Assembly (NCBI RefSeq): GCF_022201045.2
Contig: NC_068558.1
Span: 48,835,501 to 48,899,500, forward strand
From: Citrus sinensis
Taxonomy: Eukaryota; Streptophyta; Magnoliopsida; Sapindales; Rutaceae
Length of the DNA stretch: 64,000 nt
Direction of reading: 5' to 3'
In this document: piece after piece, positions 23,413 to 36,500 of the stretch
Numbering within the stretch: the first letter of the stretch is position 1
Layout: every line of letters starts with the position of its first letter
Made by a program: the position numbers and the translations under genes
Notes under the pieces: model-generated
Told to the model about the DNA's origin: nothing
Databases searched by the model: none
What the model saw: the letters and a program-made list of their open reading frames with translations, nothing else

Positions 23413-23419
23413 TATAAAT
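23413..23419 (+). promoter_or_regulatory. Likely TATA box of CYP86A
   Basis: TATAAAT in the context TCACCTATAAATTCACCC lies about 250 bp upstream of the start codon. A CT-rich leader (about 23,420-23,600) follows, as is typical of plant leaders. Confidence 0.55.
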
Positions 23420-23666
23420 TCACCCTTCTCTTCTGATCTGTACTATCTATCACTCCCTCATTTTCCTTTCTTCTCGCTCTTTTTACAATCTCCGATATTC
23501 TTTCTTTTTTCGTAAAATTAAGTTCTTTTCACTATCTGGGTTAATTATTTCCCTTTAGCTCAGTTTTTATTTTGTTTTATTTAACTTTCTTTTTCAAGCT
23601 TCTTGCCTTGGTTTTTATTGTTTCTTGATTCCCATAAAAAGTGTCATACATACTTCTGTCTGTATA

Positions 23667-25286
23667 ATGGATGCTGCCACAGCTTTTCTTCTTTTCACGG
23701 CTGTCACGGCCTATCTACTCTGGTTCACGTTCATCTCACGGTCTCTCAAGGGTCCACGCGTGTGGCCTCTATTGGGCAGTCTTCCGGGTTTGATTGAGAA
23801 TTGTGACCGCTTGCATGACTGGATCTCCGACAATCTCCGCGCGTGTGGTGGCACGTACCAGACCTGTATCTGTGCAATCCCCTTCCTCACCAAGAAGCAG
23901 GGTCTCGTGACTGTCACGTGCGACCCGAAGAACATCGAGCACATATTGAAGCACCGCTTCGACAATTACCCCAAGGGTCCCACCTGGCAGGCCGTGTTCC
24001 ATGATCTGCTTGGTGAAGGCATCTTCAACTCCGATGGCGACACGTGGCTGTTCCAAAGGAAGACTGCCGCACTGGAATTCACCACCAGGACCCTGCGCCA
24101 AGCCATGGCTCGCTGGGTCAGCCGAGCCATCATGCTCAGGTTCTGTCCGATTCTTGACTCGGCTCAGCTCAAAGCCGATCCGGTGGATCTACAAGACCTG
24201 TTGCTTCGGCTCACCTTCGACAACATTTGTGGCTTGGCTTTCGGAAAAGATCCTCAAACTTGCGCGCCGGGTCTTCCGGAAAACGGCTTTGCGTCGGCTT
24301 TTGATAGAGCCACTGAAGCCTCGCTTCAGCGTTTTATTTTGCCCGAAATTCTGTGGAAGGCCAAGAAATGGCTCCGGCTCGGAATGGAAGTCAGCTTGAG
24401 CCGAAGCCTGGGCCACATCGACGAGTATTTATCAGACGTGATCAACGCACGTAAGCTCGAGTTGACGAGTCAGCAAAAAGACGGGAACCCACACGACGAC
24501 TTGCTATCAAGATTCATGAAGAAAAAAGAATCCTACACAGACGCTTTCCTCAAACACGTCGCACTCAACTTCATCCTAGCCGGACGCGACACGTCATCAG
24601 CGGCGCTGAGCTGGTTCTTTTGGTTAGTCATTCAAAACCCACATGTAGAAGACAAAATCTTACGTGAATTGTGTTCTGTGTTAATCGAGACGCGTGGTGA
24701 TGACACGTCGACGTGGGTTGATGAGCCGTTAGGGTTTGAAGAATTAGACCGTTTGATATACCTAAAAGCAGCATTATCAGAAACCCTGAGGCTATACCCT
24801 TCAGTGCCGGAGGACTCAAAGCACGTGATAGTGGACGACGTGTTACCGGACGGCACGTTTGTTCCGGCGGGCTCATCGGTCACATATTCCATATATGCAA
24901 CTGGGAGAATGAGATCAACGTGGGGTGATGATTGCTTAGAGTTTCGTCCGGAGAGATGGCTGTCGTCTGATGGGACGAAATTTGAAATGCACGATTCGTT
25001 CAAATTTGTTGCTTTCAATGCAGGGCCAAGAATATGCTTAGGCAAGGATTTGGCGTACTTGCAAATGAAGTCGGTGGCGGCGGCGGTGCTGTTGCGGCAT
25101 GGGCTGACGGTGGTGCCAGGCCATAAGGTAGAGCAAAAGATGTCACTAACGTTGTTTATGAAAAATGGGCTTAAAGTTAATGTGCATACAAGAGAATTAG
25201 AGGGTATCGTACAAAGTATTAAGAAGAGAAAGAAGAATAATTGCATGCATTTAAGTGGGGGTGGTGATGGTGGGGCTGAAAATTGA
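23667..25286 (+). CDS. CYP86A8: CYP86A cytochrome P450, fatty-acid omega-hydroxylase (CYP86A2/A4/A8 clade)
   Basis: An intronless frame encodes 539 residues. I start at the ATG at 23667 ([10 protein letters not shown]), because CYP86A proteins begin with a membrane anchor right before [20 protein letters not shown]; the ATG at 23625 would add 14 atypical residues. Seen: N-terminal anchor (about residues 3-22), proline-rich hinge GPRVWP, I-helix A305-G-R-D-T-S-S311, E372-x-x-R375 (ETLR), FRPERW, and heme loop [10 protein letters not shown] with Cys457. Known: CYP86A enzymes on the ER add the terminal hydroxyl to C16/C18 acyl chains for cutin and suberin monomers. The GC-rich, single-exon structure is usual for the subfamily. 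Neighbouring PHT4;4 and GPAT4/8 genes point to the A2/A4/A8 clade; these three Arabidopsis genes are co-orthologues, so the exact symbol is a convention. The gene lies head-to-head with nothing; PHT4;4 is convergent to it. Confidence 0.95.
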   Translation: MDAATAFLLFTAVTAYLLWFTFISRSLKGPRVWPLLGSLPGLIENCDRLHDWISDNLRACGGTYQTCICAIPFLTKKQGLVTVTCDPKNIEHILKHRFDNYPKGPTWQAVFHDLLGEGIFNSDGDTWLFQRKTAALEFTTRTLRQAMARWVSRAIMLRFCPILDSAQLKADPVDLQDLLLRLTFDNICGLAFGKDPQTCAPGLPENGFASAFDRATEASLQRFILPEILWKAKKWLRLGMEVSLSRSLGHIDEYLSDVINARKLELTSQQKDGNPHDDLLSRFMKKKESYTDAFLKHVALNFILAGRDTSSAALSWFFWLVIQNPHVEDKILRELCSVLIETRGDDTSTWVDEPLGFEELDRLIYLKAALSETLRLYPSVPEDSKHVIVDDVLPDGTFVPAGSSVTYSIYATGRMRSTWGDDCLEFRPERWLSSDGTKFEMHDSFKFVAFNAGPRICLGKDLAYLQMKSVAAAVLLRHGLTVVPGHKVEQKMSLTLFMKNGLKVNVHTRELEGIVQSIKKRKKNNCMHLSGGGDGGAEN

Positions 25287-26493
25287 AACGGGTAGGTCGT
25301 AGCTCGGGCCTCGGTGGGGTTGTTTATTAATTAAGGCGTCGTTAAAGTGTTGGCGGGTTTCATGGAAACATGGATGTAGTATATTTAAGGAGTGGTGGTG
25401 TTGCTTTATTATATTTATATAATGCTAATGCTAGCTCGCTGAAGAAAGAAAGGCGCAATTCATGTGGCTTCTATTGAATGCATGCATGCGGGGCCATTTA
25501 TATTTCTGGTGTTTTATATATTCTTCTCACGGTTTTTGAGAGTAAAGGGGGAAGATATACACACGCGACACGACTACGCTTATTGTATACAGCATACTGT
25601 CACGATAAAGATATGCAGCCGCTTCATCTTTTCTCAAGAGAGAGAGGGCGACACAGTTTCAAATCTTGTCTTGGTTTCTTTGAAGGAGGTTCTTAAAATT
25701 CTTTCGTGTTTCTATTTCTTTGAATATCAAATGTTCTTATTAATTTTGTGATATTTATTTTATTATTATTTTTATGACATAAATGTTAAGTATAATTCTT
25801 ACATTTGAAATGCAAGTCATCAAGATACACACACACACACACATTTCATTTCTTCAACATTTTTAATTATTTTTTCCGATTAGGCACCGGTACAAGAGCT
25901 AATGTTGTCGATGTCAATTTTCTGTAATTTTGAATTATGCGGGCTATCAACCTTTAAGAAAAAGCCTCGTGCGATCAGACCTTTCATGGCCACACTGGAG
26001 CCCAAAGAAGTCCAAGACCGAAAGCAAGAGTTACAAACTTGCTGATCAGTCGAGAATATCTAACAAACATAGCCATTTCGTTGGAATAAATTATCATCTT
26101 TTACGGATTTGATGCTCATGCATGTACGATTAAAGCAGCAGAATATAATGGTTAATTAAAGAACATATGAGGTTTCCTTTGAAGCATTACATGAGCTCAG
26201 GCGAAGGTTTAATGGGTGCAAATTTCCCATCTCGTTCCCTGGGATTGGAAAAATGTATATAGGAAAGAAAAACCTCTAAAAGGGCATTTCAGAAACGCAA
26301 AAGTTGTAAAAGGGCCTCGCTAATCGGCGAATATCTTCCCTAGTAGCATCTTAATTTAACCTTGCTTAGCAGGGTTTCATGCCCCAGCATGGATGGCATT
26401 GTTATCGCCTTTTGATTTTCCTTCAATTTCTTGATGACTTGGTCTCTTCTTCTTTACTCATTACAGCATCTTCCTCCCATTCTTGCACTTCGT
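25287..26493. other. Intergenic between convergent CYP86A and PHT4;4 genes
   Basis: The two 3' UTRs meet in this stretch. It holds a (CA)n tract near 25,827-25,840 and no credible exon. Confidence 0.5.
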
Positions 26494-29400
26494 CTACTCA
26501 AGAACTCTCTCTCCCGTTGCAAATAAGTTCCAGACTAAGGTGCCAATGATGTATAAGACAACAGCTACCTTGAATACATCATCCCAAGAACCTGCAGAGA
26601 AAGAGTTTTCAGAAATGAATGATAGACTTGAAACTAAAAGACAAAAAAAAAAAAAAAAAATATACAAGCAAAGCAATTGCCTCTAGAGAATGAAGTTGGT
26701 GAGTTTTACCTCGTTGGAGTATGTAACCGGTTGCAGCTGTACCGAAAACACCAGCAAGCACTCCTGCTGTGTTTGATAGTCCTAAGAGAACTCCCTGTCA
26801 TTAATATTCACAAGTGTATTAGAGAAAAAAACATGCTTCAGAGGTTATAATTAAACAAGAAGATCTTACAGTTCTTGAACTAAGAAAAGATAGCCATAAC
26901 TCACAGCATAGCGCGGCCCAATATCTTGATGATTGGAATAAAGACCAGATTGTGAGAATGCATCAGATCCCTGTCCATAATTATTGTGACTATATAAGTG
27001 GTCATCTTACAGGACACATTCCAACAGAATTACGAGGTTAAATAAAACATATTAATTGAGGGGTCATATAAATTGAGCTCAGATGAAACTGACATCAAAC
27101 AAAATCAAACCTGACTGCATGCCATGCATAGCACTGCCATTGCAGGAGTCCTGACATGGCTCAGCTGTGTGAGAAAGAAGGCTGGTCCCAAAAACCCAAT
27201 GGATTGCATGATCTGCATATTTAAAGAGGATTCGAAGACAATTAATCCCAATTGGTAGAGTGCCAATTATAGTTCTAGTCCCATAAAATTCATTTGACCT
27301 TTGGAAGATGAGGAAACAAGAAGGCCATCCAGAGCTTTCATACATTGCATGTGTAAACATGCACAAATACAGAATTTTACATGTATTCTTGCTGTTGTTC
27401 ATTTGGCTAAGGTTATCAAAAGGAGAACCTTTTTTCCCCCAAATTGATATAGACCACAACATGGTCCTTGGAACTAGCATTGTGGCAATATCATTACGGT
27501 ATGACCAATATAAGTTGGAATGATAGGTGATGATATCAATATTCAGTAACAAATATTCCTGCAAAATTACAATTAAGGACCAGCAACAGTATTAATGCTT
27601 GCCTTACGAACTGCTGTTATGGAAAGTCCTTTGCTAACAAGTGTATCTGCAATCCAGCCTCCCATATTTGCAAAAACAGCCATGGTCAACCAAGGCAAGA
27701 CACAGAAGAGCCCAGATTCAGTGAGGTTGAACTTCAAGACCTGAGAGAACAAAAAAAGTCTTATTGGCTTGGGTATAAAATGATAACTATGCATATCTTC
27801 ACCTCAATCATTGACCAAAATACTCAGAAAACCTTGTACAGATAGAAAACAAGACAGCAATATGTGTGAACAAACCAGATTAATTTATAGTTTATCAGGT
27901 CTTTGAACTGCAAAATTGAGCATAATGAATGGGGTACTAATGTAATTGGACTAAAAAATGGGGGGAAAATCGAAACTGAATTTTAATGTTTTGCAGCATG
28001 CATCAACAAGATTATAATGAGGCCGATCAGAGTTCATGGGATTTCTAGTGTCAGGCAAAATTTAAGAAAAACTAAGATTAAGAAAAAAAAGCACTGCATT
28101 ATTGTCTCCTAATTACCTTCAACCAAGAACTTTTAGTTTAAGAAATTTTAATGCAAGAAAAAGGCTTATGGGAAACAGAAGTTTTGTACCTAGTTTTCCA
28201 ACAACCACATCATCCATTGAAGAATTTGGAGTCTAAAATATGATCTCGATATGCATCATAATCAGCAAGGCAATGAGAGTAACATAAGACTTATACAAGT
28301 TAAACTTCGAAAATAAAATGCACATAACAGCTGATAGCAAAAGTTATTGAATTTGTGGCAAGTGAAAAGCTTTTCTTTTTCTTCACTATAAGGGCTCATG
28401 TTCAGATCAAGCATTCAGATTTTTCACAACCATCAGCAAATATCATTTAACTCCTAATGGATATACCTGATTATAGTATGTAGGCATCCATGTCAACAGA
28501 ATAAAAGTTCCCCAATTGTGACAGAAGTGAGAAATTATGAGAGCCCAAACAGGGGCTTTCGATAGTATTAATTTCCAGGGAATGACTGAAACTGCTTCCT
28601 TTGAAATGCTGCCACCCAATATGTGTCTTTTTTCTTCAGCTCTAAGCTCTGGGTCTTCTTTTGGAGAGCTGTATGCCTGCGGAGAAAAATGAAATAAGGC
28701 AAATAGTAGATTAAGACGTGATGTCTTTTTTAGCCAAATGCTTTTAAAACTAAGGGCAGCACAAATTCTGGTGTTCTATCACAAACAGATTCTTTCACAC
28801 ACACAACCTACAAAAAAAGAAAGACTGTTTTAGGTATGCACATTAGACTTGTCCACGGATAAATAATTAAAAGAATCAGCAACTTACTTTTTTCAGCCAC
28901 AAAGCAAACCAAATGCTTCCGAGTGAGCCAAATGAGTAGAAGACAGATGGCCACCCAAATTTTTGGATTAGAATAGGAGACACAGCCAACCCAGTAACAG
29001 AACCCAGATACATTCCACTGTACACAAAGGCAAGTGATCTGCTTCTCTCGGACACAGGAATCCACTTAGAGAGCATGTTATTCATAGCAGGCATGGCAAC
29101 ACCCTGTAAAAGGAATGGAATCACCTTTCTATGTGAGAATCGCTCAATCTGCTTATCAAACAGATAAATTTTAAAATTTTTATGTTGTTATCAAACGGTT
29201 AGCATTTTTCATATTATTATTTCTGTTCTTCTGGCTGGACATCTGTATCTGTCCTTTCTACCATCTATCACTGCAAAGGTAGTTAGACGTTAAATGACCA
29301 GAAGAAAGGATCTTCAAGAAGAAAACATTTCAGAACTAATTAGCTACCTATGTACTTGTCTAAGGGATAACAAAAACAAAAAGAGGAATGAGATAAGCCA

Positions 29401-31696
29401 ACCTCTCCAATCCCCATAAATGCACGCATGATAAGCAAAAATGGGAGCCCAATTCTTGCAGCAACAGGAGTCAAAACAGTAGCCACTGACCACCAGATAA
29501 CGCCAAAACCCAATACTGGCTTTCCACCAAATTTATCTGCCCATATGCCACCAACAATCTATGCCAGAAAATTTGAGAAGTACAATTAGATTGAAAGATT
29601 GCAGAGGGAAAAAAATTCTCACATCACATTATAGGTTACTACCAAACAAAAGAATTACAAGGCATAGTCGTTTAGACAAAAACAAATCCTTGAAACAATG
29701 AGTTTCAATTATGGTAGGTCAACAACTGTATTGTTGTGCACTTGTATAGTGATTTACAATATTTAATAAGATCTCTTTCATTGTCTCTAAAATACTTGGA
29801 GTTCTCTGAAGCAGACCTGAGTGAGTAGATAGCCCCAGAAAAAAGAGGACTGGATCAAACCCACTGTTGTGCTGTTCCAGTTGAACTCCTTTGACATAGG
29901 AAGTATAGCTATGCTCATGTTCACCTACAGCAAACATTTATTTAGTCAACATAAAGGAAGAAAAACATATGCAATACAAGGTAGAGTTAAGAAGGACTAG
30001 CATGTCAAGACCAAGTACACAATCGCGTTGATTTGCTCAATCTAGAATGAATGCACTTGCAAGTATGCAAGCTATTCACACCGAACTTTAGAAAGGCAAT
30101 AGTGTAGCTGCTAGGAAGAATTTACCGTGGCAGGATGCAGAATGTTATTAAATCAGGAAAAATGTAAACACAAAAACAAAGAATTAAGAAGGGTGCAAAA
30201 AAAAAAAAAAAAAAAGAAATACTCACACGGTCCATGTTGCACAACAGAAATGCTGAAAAACAGAGAAGTACAACGACCCAACGTTTTGGGAATTGTTCCC
30301 ACCAAGGAGATGTTTCCTGCAAATCTCCATCTGGCAGAACAGCCTCACTTGGAATTTCCGTTGATTGTAGTGAGTCCACCTTTGCTTCTGTTATGTCATA
30401 CTCATCAGACTTATAGAAAGCACAAATTCTGTCCTCTTTAACATCAAGAGACTGCGGTGATTTCCCTTTCCTTGTACCAATCCTATCCTCTGCTTTTGGT
30501 TGAAACCAACCTCCAAGTGAATGTCTTGAAGAAAAATAGCATTCACATTTGTTATTAGTTCTTTTCCAAGGATAAATTCTGTTAAACTTTTCATTACATT
30601 GTAGGAACAAAGGATGTTCCTTTCCAGTGTGACAATTTGCTATATGTTTCAACGCCTTTTCATCTGAATTGCCCCAAACATGAAGCATAGAGCAGTTCGC
30701 ATGTTCAGATATCAGACCATTTGCCATTGGACTGCGTAACCTTTGGTTCCACATGTTTCCTTGTGTATTCCGCAAAACAGATATGCCTGATCTTTCTCCC
30801 TTCCATTGGAAAATAACTGGCTCCTTTTCATATAATTTGCCTGAAAATATCAGGAATTTACTTAAAGATGTTCAACCAAAAACCACCAAATGGAGTTGCA
30901 AAAACTGTTTAGTTGCCAGCCCATAGTGAATTTGCCTTTTTATATATGAGTCAGACTATGAAACAATATAATGGAAAAAAAAATTAAAAACAAAAAGCAA
31001 GATTCAGTTAATTGAAAGATAACTTATGCTTTCTAAATTAATTTATCCCTAAAGGTAAAGGAGCAATTTTTTTATTGAAAGTTGTGGTGCCACATCTCAA
31101 GAAGTCTACATATTGAAATTGGACACGTTACAAAAACAAAGTAATGGACCTACACCGACCAGGCGGAATTTCCAAAGCAGCTAATAATAAAAGAATAAAA
31201 AGAGCACACGTTGCGTTAAGTCAGTCCCAGTTTAGTAAAAATTAAAAGGGAAAAAAAGAAAAATCCAAACCAGGTAACCTGAAATCCGAAAGCATGTAAA
31301 TGAAGATTAGGAAAGAAAAGAAGTCCAGTTGCAATATTATTAAACTATTAATCCAGTCAATTAATTAAATAAAGAAATAACTGAAAAGAAAGAGAGAGCC
31401 CCCAGTCAACTGATAGCCATATTATGCACATATGTAAAACAAACATGAAAAAGTAAAATAAGATTCAGCTCCCAGAAAGAGCAAGCGAATCCATTGGAAA
31501 ATTCGAAATCTGAGCATGCATAGAATTTATCGACAGAAGAAAAGAATGTAGATAAAGGAAATTAATTGAAAAAAAATACAGTGAAAACAAAAAAAAAATT
31601 GGAAAAGTGGAATTTTGATGTAAATGTAGAGAAGCTAATACCTGAACCGACAAAAGAACCGAAATTCCGGCAAGAAATCAAACTGCCGATGGCCAT
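26494..31696 (-). CDS. PHT4;4: PHT4;4/ANTR2-type plastid anion (ascorbate/phosphate) transporter, MFS
   Basis: Eleven exons: 31642-31696, 30227-30840, 29817-29924, 29403-29558, 28888-29103, 28467-28676, 27603-27740, 27111-27212, 26905-26970, 26710-26794 and 26494-26591. They encode 615 residues and all phases agree. Exons 1-2 give about 190 residues, Ser/Lys/Arg-rich and without membrane segments at the start, consistent with a chloroplast transit peptide (MAIGSLISCRNFGSF). Transmembrane helices then begin at RWVVVLLCFSAFLLCNMDRV. The rest follows the SLC17-like MFS pattern, including NMSIAILPM, GGIWADKFGGKPVLG, MRAFMGIGEG, SVTGLAVSP and SNHQDIGPRYAG. Known: Arabidopsis PHT4;4 (At4g00370) imports ascorbate at the chloroplast envelope; other PHT4 proteins move phosphate. 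Position between CYP86A and GPAT matches At4g00360-At4g00400. Intron 7 uses a GC donor (AAG|GCAAGC). Confidence 0.92.
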
Positions 31697-33570
31697 TGCT
31701 TTGTTGTAAAGTTAGAAAGAGACAGAAGCTCAGAGAGAAGTTATAGCATTTTGATATTTATAATTCAAAAACAAACAGTTTTGTTTGTCTGAAGCTAACT
31801 CTGGTCTGGTTACTCAGTTGAGAGAGGATAAACCAGAACCTGGTTTTTTTTTTTTTTTTTTGAAAGGAACCAGAACCTGGTTATTTTCACAAAAGCGGGA
31901 ATTATATCTGTATTTCACAGAGCGTTACATAAAACATAGGGGGGCGGAGAGGCTGACACGTGGCGTATCATCCTCGCGAAGAAGAAAATGGACTAATTTA
32001 TTGAAATACCCCTCCCTGCAAGGGACAAATTACGTTGTCGTCGCCATGGCGAAAAAGGTGAAAATTTGTAAGGGAAAGGGTACTTTCGACAAATAAAGTC
32101 GAGGCAAATCCGAACCGTACTTACCGCTGGAGTTTTCTCCATCGCAAAAGTGTCCGTTTTGGTTTTATTTCATGCGTGGAATATTCCAATTCGCGACCAG
32201 CCGGAGTCGGTCTTAGGCCCATTTTAGTAATTGGCATGGAGGAAAATATATATATATATATATATTATGGAATAAGAGTTTATAGTATGTAGTAAGTGTA
32301 ATTTTTTAATAAAAATAAAATAATATTAAAAAATTTTATTATACAAATATTAAATCAATTCAACTTAATTTTAAAATTACAGTAATTAATATTTATCAAA
32401 TATTTTAATATTGCAATTTGAAAATTAAAGTTGCCCATCCTCAATATTAAATAGAATCTTAATATAAAATTTCATGTAATAACTTTAAATGAAGGAATTT
32501 TTATTTTATTTATGTTTTTCTAATAGATCTTCGAAAACAAATAATATATAAATTCAATACATATAAACTTCAAAGAGTGTTGCCACCCCTTTCAACAAAC
32601 TCCACAAAATGTTGTGGTGTGTCTCATGCACAAAAAAAATATTCGGCTTGCCTACAATCTGTGAGCTTCGAACTATAATATCGTTATAAAAATTTAAAGC
32701 TCTATTTAGTATCAAGGTACAGCTACTTTGAGAAAAAGAAAATTGTAAATATAAAATAAAAATTAATAATATGTAGCAGATATAATTTTTAATAATAATT
32801 TTAACAAAATTAATAAAGATGCAATAAATTTTTCATCATACAAATATAAAGTCAAATCAATTTAACTTTTAAATTATAGTAGGTTATGTTTATTAAATAT
32901 TTTAGTGATAAAACTTTTAAGTTACAGCTATCAAATCTCGATTCCAATGGAGCTAATTTTCTTTGTATTTTACTTGAAACTTAATAAAAATTCTTGGCCA
33001 AATTCGAACACATGATAATAGTGAACATCCTACCTAACATCACATGTATAAAACTGCGGTTAAGCCTGCAAAGTCTATTGAAAAGTTTGGGATGTATAGA
33101 GTTGCTATCATCAACATTTTTTGTGTTGCGAATTGCTTTGTTTAATATACGCAAGTACATATGATTTAACTGAAGGAATAACCAGTAACTCTCTTCTTGT
33201 ATATACAGAGTCAATTATTACTTCTTAATACAATAGTACACAAAAATTAAACAAAAAAATCAATAGAAGAAAATAAAGCATCAGTGACATAAAAGAATGA
33301 TACTGGGCTTAATTAAGAAAATTCGATTTGCTTCTTGTTCATGGATATATCAAATATTCAACCACGCTGGTAATTTTACATTAAAACAAAAAAAAAAAAC
33401 CACAAATCCTAACAATTCTTCTACACTTACCAAGTAATTCCCCTTGAGATAATTTCCAGTACAACAAATAATGCTATTTAAAAACATTTAATTAACCAGA
33501 CTCAGTTTCTTGTGGACTAAATAAAATAAAATGAGCCCAATACCCTACGAGTTTGACAAAAATGGCCTTC
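31697..33570. other. Intergenic between PHT4;4 and GPAT4/8, no gene seen
   Basis: The PHT4;4 promoter lies at the left. The rest is AT-rich. Two blocks (about 32,280-32,460 and 32,703-32,955) resemble degraded copies of the Tourist-like family at 10,402, sharing words such as AAATTACAGTA and TTTTAAGTTACAG. The second has weak inverted ends (AGCTCTATTTAGTATC and, complemented, AGCTCCATTGGAATC). No target duplication could be set with confidence. Confidence 0.45.
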
Positions 33571-36500
33571 TTATTTTTTAGAGTTGTACATGGACTCCAC
33601 CTTGCCGTCATTTCCTCCAAGCAGCATGTACTTGTCCTTTCTAGTTAATCCAGTGCATTCAAATCCCAGAACATCACCCAACACCTTCTGCACATAATTC
33701 GCCACCTCAATCGCTGATTTACCCCCAGCCTTACACGTCATCTCCTCCGGCAAACGATCAAGAAATGTGACCTCATAGGTGGGCCTCGGGTTCATGAAAA
33801 AGAAATAAGGGTCCCAAAATTTAACACCCCTGACGGTCGTGCCGTAAAACATATTTTGCTTACAATTGACTGCCACGGGTACAATCCTATCACTCATTTC
33901 TGCGAACAAAGCACTGAATCGCAGCAAGAAGTTTTCGCGACACGTGGTCCCCTCTGGGCACACCACTAGGTCACCCTTTTGAAGGAGTTCTGTTATACGA
34001 GCTGCATCAGCCGCGCGATCCCGAGTCAAGGCAATGGCCGGGATTGGCGATAGGAATCTCGAGAGTTTGCTTACGCTGTATGTAACGCACGAGACTTTGC
34101 GTCCAAGCGCAATGGCAATCACGATTGGATCGAGCGGTGTGCGGTGATTACAAACGTAGAGATTGCCGGGGGACCCACTGGATGGAGCAGGAGGTGGGTT
34201 CCCACGAATCACGAGATGAATGCCGAGCATTTCGTAAGTGTAACGTACGATGCGCTCGGGGAGAGGGAGATTGAAGTACACGCGGATGATTGAAAGGATG
34301 AATCCAAATGGCAGCCAAATGTAGGTGATCAAAGCGTTAAGTGGGTCCGGCCGCTGAACTAGACGGCCATCGTGGAAGATTATCCGGCTTTTCAAGCGAT
34401 CACGTGGCAATGGCTTTGCTGATTTGCTTGGAAGCACCATGTAACCCTCCTGTTTATCACATTCACATACACACATGATTATGAATGATATCACGATTAA
34501 TTTCAGACCAATTAATTATTATTATTATTATTATTATTATGTGCCGTAAAACAAAACAAAATATAGAAAATGGTCCTTGCACGATTTGAAGACAGCGTAG
34601 CCCAACAATAAAGTTTCTAAATGGACGGTCCCTTATATATGGACCACCCAATCTTTAGTTTTTTTTTTCAAAGGCAGTTGAGAATGGTTAAGAACGTGGG
34701 TCCTATTGGGTTAAATTTTGAACCAAACACATATCAATCGTGTCTAGAATTGGATAATTAATGTTGCTTCGGCCTTCATGGATCATGATCTTCTAATACG
34801 TTCATTTTAGTTCATCTTGTTCAATTTTATATGTGGCCAGCATTTTCACTTTCCAGCAACAAATTAAACAAGTCATGCAAACGAAGATATGAAAGAAATA
34901 TACATATATATTAAGTAGGGGTGGGCACTATTTATTTTAGTTTGGTTCAGCCTTCGAAACGAACCAAACTGAAACCAAATGTTTCATTAATTTATGAACC
35001 AAATGCGAATCAAATTATAGAACCGAACCGAACTAAATTAATTTGGCTCGGTTCGGTTTAGTTTGATTTTATCCTATATATTCATTATTTAATAAAAAAA
35101 TATAATATAATAATACACTATTAATACAACAATAATCTTAAGTTTATAAATTAGCAAACAATAAACAACATAATAAAATCTAACAATAGTAAATTAACAT
35201 AATAAATTAAAAAAACAATCTAGAAATTCATAAATAATAACCAATATAATAAAATCTAACAATAATAAATTAAAATAATAAAGTTCAACAATAAAATAAA
35301 GTGTATGCTATGACATATATAATATCATGTATTAACTAACAAATAGAAAAAAGAAGAAGATAAATTATGAACTATTTTTTAATTTTAATTTTAATTTTTT
35401 CTTGAACCATTAAAAAACCAAATGGTTCAGAATTTTTGAACCATTTGGTTTTTTGCTCCGAACCAAATTATCATAATATGGTTCGGTTCGATTCGGTTCA
35501 GACTGAACCGAACCAAATGCCCACCCCTAATATTAAGATACTACCACTAACAAAAAAAAAAAAAAAAAAATACCGGCCGAGTCAATTTCTCACCAACCAT
35601 GCATCATATAATTCTAATTAATTCATGTGCAACTGTAGTGGTACTAAACTTAAGACAAAATTTAAGGAAAGAATGCACTGGCATATTTGTATGAAAGCAC
35701 ACAAGATGCTTTTATATCACAATTTATGTTGTCACCAGATTTATCTTGATGATTATCAATCAGAACATTTCCTAAATACATATATAGATCACTAGAAAAA
35801 GAAAAGAAGAATTATAAGTAAGAAAAGGCACAGACCTTGCAAATAGACATGAAATCGTGGTCAGTCTGGCGGTCCCCGATGCCAAGATCAGGAGCATCCT
35901 CTCCAAACTCCTTCAAAACGGCCAATTTCTTCCATTTCCCCACTAAGACTCCAGGCCTTTTAACAAACCCCGTAGCCCTCTTGGTCCTGGGGTTCACCTC
36001 AATCTCCGTGCCCAAAACCTTGTCTCCGCCAAGAAAGTCTTTAACAAAAGGCTCAACCATCAGCGTCGGATTCGCCGTCACCACCACCTTCCTCTCGCAC
36101 TTATCAAACACCTCATAGCTCTCCTTTCTCACGTCAGCCGCATAAAACCTAGCTACCAATAAATTAGATACGTGAAAGCAAGTGATACAATATCAGTAAC
36201 ACGTCACGTACGATTGCAAAACTGTCAGGTTGAATAAGGGTTTTGTTCTCTTAATTTAAGATACTTTGGTGTGTGTGCGTATGTACATATATATTGAGAT
36301 TAATTAATTATCAAGTAAGCACAATGGTTTTGTAGAGGCTGATGGTCTGTTACCTAGGCAAAACGGCACGAGAAGCGAGCTCGATATCTCGGATCTTGAG
36401 GCCAGAGAAGGAGATGAAAATAAGGATTTGAATACCAATAGCTTCTGATATGAAGAGGTAAGCGATAATGACGATAGGGAGAGATACTAGAAGCGCAAGA

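Larger units (their letters stand above)
19168..23666. other. Intergenic, no gene seen; CYP86A promoter at the right end
   Basis: The ORC5 3' UTR is followed by about 4 kb of AT-rich DNA with no credible exon. Open frames near 19.4, 20.9 and 23.2 kb lack family resemblance, hydrophobic logic or splice support. Items inside are listed separately: an inverted-repeat element at 20,531, an A/G tract at 22,681 and a GA repeat with TATA box before CYP86A. A tRNA-like B-box word (GTTCGAATCCCC, about 20,078) suggests a SINE fragment but has no clear A-box partner. Confidence 0.5.

Noticed and set aside
23625-23666. Longer start for CYP86A
   Set aside because: The extra residues [14 protein letters not shown] are not found in CYP86A proteins; the ATG at 23667 gives the usual anchor and length.
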